A stretch of DNA of 14,511 nt from Phoronis ovalis. Taxonomy: Eukaryota; Phoronida; Phoronidae. A program made the position numbers and the translations under genes. The notes below the pieces were generated by a model. The model was given only the letters and a program-made list of their open reading frames with translations, was not told where the DNA came from and did not search any database. The stretch is from NCBI GenBank assembly GCA_028565635.1, contig JAOXYB010110492.1, forward strand, positions 1 to 14,511, written 5' to 3'. Shown here one piece after another: positions 9,001 to 14,511 of the stretch (the first letter of the stretch is position 1; every line of letters begins with the position of its first letter).

Positions 9001-12000
9001 TTACAACACATATTTCCAGTATATGTCACGATAACTGTGTTGAGTGATGCACATATTAATACAAATCGTTCTTTTAATTGAAGAGGCTCTACACAATATT
9101 TAATACTAGTCAGGTTCCAGGAACTTTTCAGAGACTCCATTTTCCAAGGGGGCATCAACTGAGATATGACCAGTCACTTACGCTACATTTTGGTCTTTAA
9201 AAGAAGTTTAAAATAAAACATCCCAGGGTCTTTTAATAAACCAGTTAAACTCTACAAATAAACACATTTCTGTCATACTAGTGTTTACCTTACATCCCAA
9301 AATGTATTGATTGGAGCCTCCGGATTCCAAAGTTCAATATTATCAGGCAGATGTAAGCATAGTAAAGCTTCCATTGCCTCCTGCGCAACATCTGCCATAA
9401 CTTGTTGATGAACCAGAGATACAAGACCATTAATCAATTCTAATGTACTACTCTGAATCTCGTGACCAGCTTTGCCAGGATTCTAAAACAGCAAGTGTAA
9501 CGCACAGGGAAATACTGAGGAGTCAGCAGATTGTTAATAATACTAGAAGTCTGTTTCAATATCTGAGAGCCCACAGCTACTAAATTTTAAACCATGAATA
9601 AGTGACAGCACTAAGTACACATTAAGATATCAAACGACTATTTATTGATATATTCTAACCTACATGTATGGAATGGCATTAATCAGAATGCAAACAAAAT
9701 AGGCAGAGATGAAATAATACGACCCAATTTGTCACACCTATTTCGATGTCTAGCCAACTTACATGTAACATCAGCATTGGATCAGAGTGGATAAGCTTGA
9801 CTAGATATAATAACAGATAGCGTTCTCGGGGCTGTTCATCCATGGTCTTTTCTTTCAATTTCAAACCAGGCATTTTATTTGCCCAACCCTGTAATTACAG
9901 AATTATTCATCATAATACTTATTAAGTAGATTTCAGCAACTGATAATTTTACTTGGTTATATTTAAGTAATAATTATAATTAAATTAAAGAGTGATTTCC
10001 TGACAGTGATAACCAATTTTGAAACTGCTCTAGCTGAGATAAGTGCTGACAAAAAAATTCAACAAAGATTAATAAACAAATATTATCTTTGGATGTTATT
10101 CTCACATACAAACTTGCGGATAGATTAAGAATTTTCTAAAGAATGCATTTTTTAAAATTTTCGGTGAAAGAACATCTTTTTGATCAGATTTTTAATTCTT
10201 AAAAAAAAGGTCTTCATGTCTGATAAAACTGTCAAACACTAAATAAGAGGCTTATTAGGATTAGAAGCATTTGTAAATAATAGTTTCATTCGGAGTGCTG
10301 AAAATAGCCTTCCATAAGTTACAAGCTGATTACTATAGCATAAGCACATGTTAAGATTAAAAAAGTAATGTATTACCTCTCTGCTAGATCTATTTATAGG
10401 TGCTGTGGTTGGTACTGTCTGAGTTACTTTATTCAAAGTGTCCGTAAACATACTCCGCAATTCTCCAGCTTTACCATAAATGTATTCTATCTTTGGCCAC
10501 CAATGTAACCGTGCCTGTGAATTAGTAAACAAGTATGCACAATGCAAAACTAAACAGGTTTAACGTTTCCATTAAGATTTATCCAGTTCTAGAGATTGCT
10601 TAATAGGCATTACATGAATTTAATCAACTGAAATGTCCTCCAACTAATGAAGGTGTGGTTTGATGATAACTTGCTTACATTTTTACCATACAAACTCATC
10701 AGCTCCAGTAAATTTCAAACAAATTTGGATGTAACGAAGTACAAAACAAATTAAGAGGATAACTTGTATAAGCATTCACAGTTAATTTCACTATATATGA
10801 CAATGTATGTGTACAGTTCTGACGGTATGGTTCCCAGTAAGTTCTGCTTACTATTGTCTAAATACACCAGTACTATCATGTTGGTCATATTTTGTTATGA
10901 CACAAATAAAGTGTCAAAATGTTGCAGCTTAAGCATTTTGACTTGCAAGAATTGTAAAGTTTATTTCGTATTTTTCTTTTCTCGAGATAGCTTATAAACT
11001 ATGTAAAAACAGTCAAACGAGCATATTACATTATTTATCAATAGACTATTTGCGTACACTTGAGTGCGCTACACCCAGACTCTTTCAATACCGGTATCTT
11101 TTAGTTAGATACAAAACTTTTTTTTTAAATCCGACTTTAACAGATGAAAATTTAACAAAATAAAAAAACTATGACAGTGCTCATTCACACAAGGCGACAT
11201 ACTGGGATCGTTTGGGTCTGAGACTGGTGGCTCCATTAGGTGCATGAAAATAGTCTATTCTCGGTAGATTTATTTATTTTATGCTTTCAACATTACAGAG
11301 ATTAATAACTAGAATGTTTTACACAGGAAAACTGTACCTGGGTGATAATCCTATGTAGTGCATTAACTAGCACTAGATGAAACATTGCTGGTGAGGAGTT
11401 ACTAAGACAAACTTTCAATACTTCATTACTATGAGGAGTGATGCGGAAGCAGGATACAAAACAGTCTATCATCAGGTCCATGTCCTTATCGGCATATCCA
11501 AGCCCTCGTGAAAAAGATTTGTGAGGATTGAAAAGTAATTGCTTGAAAAAAAAATAAAATAAAACATTGTTAATCACAATAAATTCATATCTGTTTAGAA
11601 CTATTACAGCTAAATAACTCTTCAAAATTACTGGATGTTGACTGTGTAATATTTTATAAAATTCTTTGTGCGTTTTTTATGCATGCTAAAACAAAACTTG
11701 CACCAAGCTGAAATATTATATATGCTACAGATTGCTTTACTGAGAATATCGCAATTAAATACATTTTAATGGAATGCAAACAGAGAAGAGCAAAAGTTTT
11801 GAAGGCCATCTCGGCTACGCGTGACAAAGTATGTTAAAATTGACCAGCAATATGATATGACCTATCCTGACTTTATACAATTTGGCATCATATTACTGTA
11901 AAAAAGTTCTTCACAAAATAGACAAACTAAGGAGGCTGGTATACAAAAGTATCATATACCTTCTGTGATAAACTAAGTAAGGTGGATATATAAAAGTATC

Positions 12001-14511
12001 ATTACCTTCAAATCTGTGATAACGGATTGCACCAATACAAACAGAACATTTGTCCGGTCATTAATATTAATATATGTAGAAGCTTTGCACAGCTTTACAC
12101 ACGTCACTGCTGCAGCTTCAGTTAACCCTTTGGGGTGACCAGCAACGGCATTCTTAATATCGTCTATAAACTTTTTCTAGAAAAAAAAAACATAATTCAA
12201 TATTAAGCCAGTCCTTGTTGAGGGACAAGCTCACTAGAAGTATGACTGTTTAAAAGAAGAAAATTAATTTTAATCCTCAGTAAAAACATGCAATTCTGAT
12301 AGCGAGATACATGTACTTGAGTGGTTAAGCAGTAAATAAAAAAGATACATTATGCAAGAAATTCAAGTACAGCAGTAATCACCTTTACTTTATTTATCTA
12401 GTACTAACAGTATAAAATATGTTTGACAACACTGTTATAGTAAAATTCAACTCACTTTTTTCAAGAGATTTTGAGAACAGGGAGCCCCAGTATCTGCATT
12501 GACTATTTCTTCAAGGAATTTCTGAAAGATATGAATAGATTTACCATTTCTTGTCAATAACTCTAGTATTATAATAACATATGAATACCACCATGTTTCA
12601 AATATATGTATTAAAATACCATACTGCACTAGTAATCAGCAGCACAGTCAATTAATACTGAAATATTATTGCACAACTATTACATTAAGAGTTACAATAA
12701 CAGTGCAATATGGTGATACTACGCAAAGTATTGTTTTGATCCTATGTGTTAAGTTATAGTTCAGATTTGGACAACACTTATGACCTTTGAATTGGTCTTA
12801 TCTGAACAGCCAATCAGGTACTTCAACTGATCCTGATCATAGTAAACTACCAATCAAAAACTTGAACTATCCAGGCTTTCATCTAATATGAGCAGCAGCC
12901 AGTGAAATATATGAATGGTTCTCACTGGCAAAGTTGCATGTGAAAATAAAGGCTGGTTCTAGCGTACAAGAATCTTATAGATTTACAGTGGTCTAGGTCG
13001 TAGTTACTATTGGAAACAGAGGTGTTGATATATTATACTGTAACTTAATTTTACCATGCAAAATACATAGTTCAAATTTATATAAACTCTTTCTCCCAAC
13101 TTCATCTTAAAGAGGGCAACATACAAGCCAGGAAAGCCAGACTTCAGAATGATGTCACTAAACTGCAAGGACTTATACTGGGTAAACATGACTTCCCAAG
13201 CAACTCATAAACTCACAATAAAAAGTGGAAAAATCAGAACATCATTACTCAAAGGAAACATTAACAGATGTAATACATACTGGACAGAGAACTAGCAGCA
13301 TGACCTGCAACGGCCACACTACAGCTTTCCTTTTGGCTGTATCAGCAAAGGCATTGAATATCTCAAACAACTTATCGCAGCATTCAGCTAGCTGGTCGTC
13401 AGGTTTCTGATGGTCGTGAAGTTCACTAAATTCATCGGGGTAGTTATCCATCCAGTTCCATATAGCCTAAAATTTAAAAACGTTCCAAGTTATATATTCC
13501 AACTAAACCACTTACATTAAGATCAATTTAAAAGATCACCTAGACTATTACTATAACATCAATCCCCTATAATGCTATTTGCATTACTATAATATCCTAT
13601 TACTATAACACCAATCCCCTATGCTTCAAATACTCAAATTAAATCTGTGTGTTTTTCTAACTATAGACACACTATAAGCATTGGTTTAAAGTGTTTTGGA
13701 TGATGACAATATTGAGGATGTTATAACTTACTATATCATACTTGTGAATAGACTATTTGCATACACTTGAGGGCGCTACAGTCAGACCCTTTCAGTGCCG
13801 CTATCCTTTAGTTATACACAAAATCTGTTTTTTTTTAATTTGACTTTAGAAAAGCTTTAATAGGTGAAAATTTAACAAAAGAAAAAAACATTAATAAATA
13901 GTTGTTTATATATTGATATGCTCACAAAAAGGAGGGTATATCGCAGGTAAAAGAGCATAAGATTTTTTTTTTGGTTTTTGGCTCAGCATGCGAAGGATGC
14001 GTTTGTGAATGAATCGTGTGAACGCACGCAGAACTACGTCATTGTTATTTCACAGAATGCAACATGCAGAGGTAGTTTGGGTCTGAGACTGGTGGCTCCA
14101 CCAAGTGCATGCAAATAGCCTATTGCACACATTGATACTACTAGGACTTAAGATACAGTATTGTTGAGTACCAGCATTCATACATACCTTTTCTAAATTA
14201 GTGGCTAATGTTTGGTGAATAGGTTTCCTCAGGCACTTTAACGATACATAATTAGCAGTTTCTGTAACGAAACAGTAAAATATTGACTAGAACTAATTGT
14301 GAAAGCCAAACTTATATGTTGCAATAAAATCACAAAACGACAAACTATAACGCCACCCTGTTTTTGTAATCACAAAAGAAAATTTAATCTTTTAAGCAAT
14401 GCGTTCTGTAAAATCAGAAATGATTTTGAAGAATGCATTTACACCAAAATGAAAAGGACCAAGATGTGTAACTGATTCATACCTGATAGTAGTTTATATA
14501 GCCTGGATAGA
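5898..14511 (-). CDS. Neurofibromin (Ras GTPase-activating protein), N-terminal half, 13 exons, partial at both ends
   Basis: Neurofibromin switches off Ras in the cytosol by stimulating its GTPase through a central GAP domain, which lies beyond this window. In reading order the exons are 14511-14483, 14261-14188, 13466-13281, 12521-12456, 12176-12006, 11541-11338, 10514-10377, 9888-9763, 9482-9289, 8717-8534, 8172-7986, 7773-7547 and 6085-5898: 1974 bases, about 658 codons, with every junction GT-AG and in frame. Landmarks shared with human or fly neurofibromin include DNYPDEF, KRKAVVWPLQ, LTEAAAVTCVKLCKASTYIN, LMIDCFVSCFRI, ALHRIIT, LHWWPKIE, VKLIHSDP, AQEAMEALL, EILKWLRECLICRN, CKQAHIKLEV, QKRIMGLLRKI and WANMTGFLCALG. 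The window covers helical-repeat sequence and the cysteine/serine-rich region, roughly human residues 200-890. No stop or frameshift was found. The 5' exons lie to the right of the window. The remaining exons should lie to the left, none being visible down to position 1. Confidence 0.97.
6086..7546 (-). other. NF1 intron between exons l and m, 1461 bp
   Basis: It is non-coding. A 130-codon minus-strand open frame at 6752-7144 is hydrophobic, Phe/Leu-rich and unlike neurofibromin, so it is treated as chance. A tRNA A-box-like string TAGCTCAGCTGG lies at 6285-6296, without a proper B box downstream. Confidence 0.7.
7547..7773 (-). CDS. NF1 exon l
   Basis: It completes a phase-1 Gly codon, then encodes 75 codons including RAALQKRIMGLLRKI and KRRASHQSSDHELE. 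KRRAS is a consensus protein kinase A site at the position of the human KRRMS sequence. Acceptor TTTTAG, donor GAA/GTAAGA. Confidence 0.96.
7986..8172 (-). CDS. NF1 exon k
   Basis: It encodes 62 codons plus one base from VVFFMYMWSIDIEAVL to MVLTT. This is within the cysteine/serine-rich region, with CFRLLCEESDILCG conserved. Acceptor TTTCAG, donor CAG/GTACAA. Confidence 0.96.
8173..8533 (-). other. NF1 intron between exons j and k, 361 bp
   Basis: AT-rich, with consensus splice ends. Nothing else is recognised. Confidence 0.8.
8534..8717 (-). CDS. NF1 exon j
   Basis: It encodes 61 codons after completing a Ser codon: SHVLFSISQKLIQHQ to KQAHIKLE. Near-identical to the fly protein in this stretch. 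Acceptor TTTCAG, donor GAG/GTAAAC. Confidence 0.97.
8718..9288 (-). other. NF1 intron between exons i and j, 571 bp
   Basis: AT-rich with T-rich runs near 8815-8890. No gene or clear repeat is seen. Confidence 0.8.
9289..9482 (-). CDS. NF1 exon i
   Basis: It encodes 64 codons plus two bases, NPGKAGHEIQSSTLELI to NTFWDV. The donor is GTAAG/GTAAAC, not the nearby GAT/GTAAGG, because only the former gives FWDVSSHVLF across the junction (phase 2). Confidence 0.95.
9763..9888 (-). CDS. NF1 exon h
   Basis: It encodes 42 codons from GWANKMPGLKLKEK to SDPMLMLH, matching FKEKPTD...VKLIHADPKLLL in the human protein. Acceptor TTACAG, donor CAT/GTAAGT. Confidence 0.94.
9889..10376 (-). other. NF1 intron between exons g and h, 488 bp
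   Basis: AT-rich with A runs near 10201. No gene or clear repeat is seen. Confidence 0.8.
10377..10514 (-). CDS. NF1 exon g
   Basis: It encodes 46 codons from ARLHWWPKIE to INRSSRE. Joined to the previous exon it reads IITQARLHWWPK, matching human IITNSALDWWPK. Acceptor TCACAG, donor GAG/GTAATA. Confidence 0.95.
10515..11337 (-). other. NF1 intron between exons f and g, 823 bp
   Basis: It contains the 220-bp inverted-repeat element at 11040-11259; the rest is unremarkable AT-rich sequence. Confidence 0.8.
11040..11259. mobile_element. Short inverted-repeat transposon (MITE), copy 1, 220 bp
   Basis: The left end AATAGACTATTTGCGTACAC and the right end, read inverted as AATAGACTATTTTCATGCAC, are terminal inverted repeats. 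The whole body is about 80 percent similar by eye to 13747-14124 but lacks roughly 150 bp of its middle. No coding capacity. The ends are consistent with a TA target (Tc1/mariner-like), but TA belongs to the repeat itself, so the duplication is not proven. Confidence 0.82.
11338..11541 (-). CDS. NF1 exon f
   Basis: It encodes 68 codons from QLLFNPHKSFSRG to ALHRIITQ, including LMIDCFVSCFRI. Acceptor TTCAAG, donor CAG/GTACAG. Confidence 0.97.
11542..12005 (-). other. NF1 intron between exons e and f, 464 bp
   Basis: Non-coding apart from the imperfect tandem duplication of the exon e donor region at 11924-12022. Confidence 0.8.
11924..12022 (-). repeat. Imperfect tandem duplication across the exon e splice donor
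   Basis: The plus-strand segment at about 11924-11971 (AAACTAAGG...TACAAAAGTATCATATACCTT) resembles about 11970-12022 (AAACTAAGT...TATAAAAGTATCATTACCTT), with a period near 47-50 bp. The second unit contains the last 17 bases of exon e with its donor. The first holds a shortened copy (TTCTGTGATA), giving a donor-like GAAG/GTATAT on the minus strand. Confidence 0.75.
12006..12176 (-). CDS. NF1 exon e
   Basis: It encodes 57 codons from KKFIDDIKN to VITDLK, with the conserved LTEAAAVTCVKLCKASTYIN. Acceptor TTCTAG, donor AAG/GTAATG. A partial tandem copy of its 3' end, including a donor-like GAAG/GTATAT, lies just downstream in the intron. Confidence 0.96.
12456..12521 (-). CDS. NF1 exon d
   Basis: It encodes 22 codons starting KFLEEIVNADTGAPC. 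This is close to the fly version and quite unlike the human segment at this place (IIQDISKD...). Acceptor TTTCAG, donor AAA/GTGAGT; both junctions are phase 0. Confidence 0.93.
12522..13280 (-). other. NF1 intron between exons c and d, 759 bp
   Basis: No exon is accepted. An open frame at 13007-13189 (minus) contains KSLQFSDIILKSGFPGLYV but does not match neurofibromin, and the neighbouring exons join directly in the known order. Confidence 0.7.
13281..13466 (-). CDS. NF1 exon c
   Basis: It encodes 62 codons, AIWNWMDNYPDEF to LLVLCP, highly conserved with both human and fly neurofibromin. Acceptor TTTTAG, donor CCA/GTATGT. Confidence 0.97.
13545..13626. repeat. Short direct repeat, about 30 bp, 52-bp period
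   Basis: CTATTACTATAACATCAATC at 13545 recurs with one change at 13597 (CTATTACTATAACACCAATC), and both continue CCCTAT. Confidence 0.8.
13747..14124. mobile_element. Short inverted-repeat transposon (MITE), copy 2, 378 bp
   Basis: The terminal inverted repeats are AATAGACTATTTGCATACAC at the left and, inverted, AATAGGCTATTTGCATGCAC at the right, extending imperfectly for about 43 bp. The same orientation as copy 1. Copy 2 is the longer form, with GC-richer sequence at about 13980-14040 that is missing from copy 1. No ORF of note. Confidence 0.82.
14188..14261 (-). CDS. NF1 exon b
   Basis: It encodes 24 codons beginning TANYVSLKCLRKP and ending NLEK, matching ETAFKF...SLEK of the human protein. 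Acceptor TTACAG, donor AAG/GTATGT. Confidence 0.92.
14483..14511 (-). CDS. NF1 exon a (cut by window edge)
   Basis: It encodes LSRLYKLLS, matching the KLKRLLKET region of human neurofibromin. The donor is CAG/GTATGA. The last base G joins AA of the next exon to make a Glu codon (phase 1). The exon is short, so it is supported mainly by that perfect junction. Confidence 0.8.

Larger units (their letters stand above)
13467..14187 (-). other. NF1 intron between exons b and c, 721 bp
   Basis: It contains a short tandem duplication at 13545-13626 and the 378-bp inverted-repeat element at 13747-14124, which together fill most of the intron. Confidence 0.8.

Noticed and set aside
10764-10997. A plus-strand 77-codon open frame
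   Set aside because: It lies in an NF1 intron, is low-complexity and AT-driven, and has no recognisable motif, signal or splice partner.
13007-13189. A 60-codon minus-strand open frame as a possible extra NF1 exon
   Set aside because: The flanking exons end LCP and begin KFLEEIVNAD, which are adjacent in the fly protein. The frame matches no neurofibromin segment I know, and no convincing acceptor was seen.
13225-13410. A plus-strand open frame opposite NF1 exon c
   Set aside because: It is the antisense shadow of a strongly conserved NF1 exon.

Overview
This is AT-rich animal nuclear DNA. Genes are split by short GT-AG introns, there is no operon structure, and short non-autonomous DNA transposons lie in the introns. 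The coding content points to an invertebrate bilaterian: neurofibromin motifs resemble those I remember from Drosophila at least as much as the human ones, and the lectins look like secreted lectins of marine invertebrates. I cannot name the species; a lophotrochozoan or other marine invertebrate is only a guess.

Layout. Positions 1-1589 are non-coding and serve as upstream flank of a lectin gene. Positions 1590-3178 (+) hold a complete two-exon gene for a secreted C-type lectin of 249 residues: signal peptide, CC pair, coiled coil and a long-form C-type lectin domain with an EPT/WND calcium-site signature. Its single intron contains a 492-bp transposon-like element with terminal inverted repeats of about 72 bp and a 9-bp target duplication. 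Positions 4106-5029 (+) hold a decayed tandem paralogue with the same two-exon structure, a QPD (galactose-type) motif, frameshifts and stop codons. Positions 5898 to 14511 (-) hold 13 exons, the first cut by the window edge, of neurofibromin (NF1), the Ras GTPase-activating protein. They encode about 658 residues of the N-terminal half, roughly human residues 200-890, before the GAP domain. All splice junctions keep frame.

NF1 runs right to left and its next exon is not found anywhere in 1-5897. If the assembly is collinear, the lectin gene and its pseudogene lie inside an NF1 intron on the opposite strand. Two related short inverted-repeat elements (220 and 378 bp) sit in two other NF1 introns. 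No RNA gene, CRISPR array or prokaryotic feature was seen.

NF1 and the lectins have no evident functional link. The lectin would act outside the cell in sugar recognition, while neurofibromin acts inside the cell on Ras.
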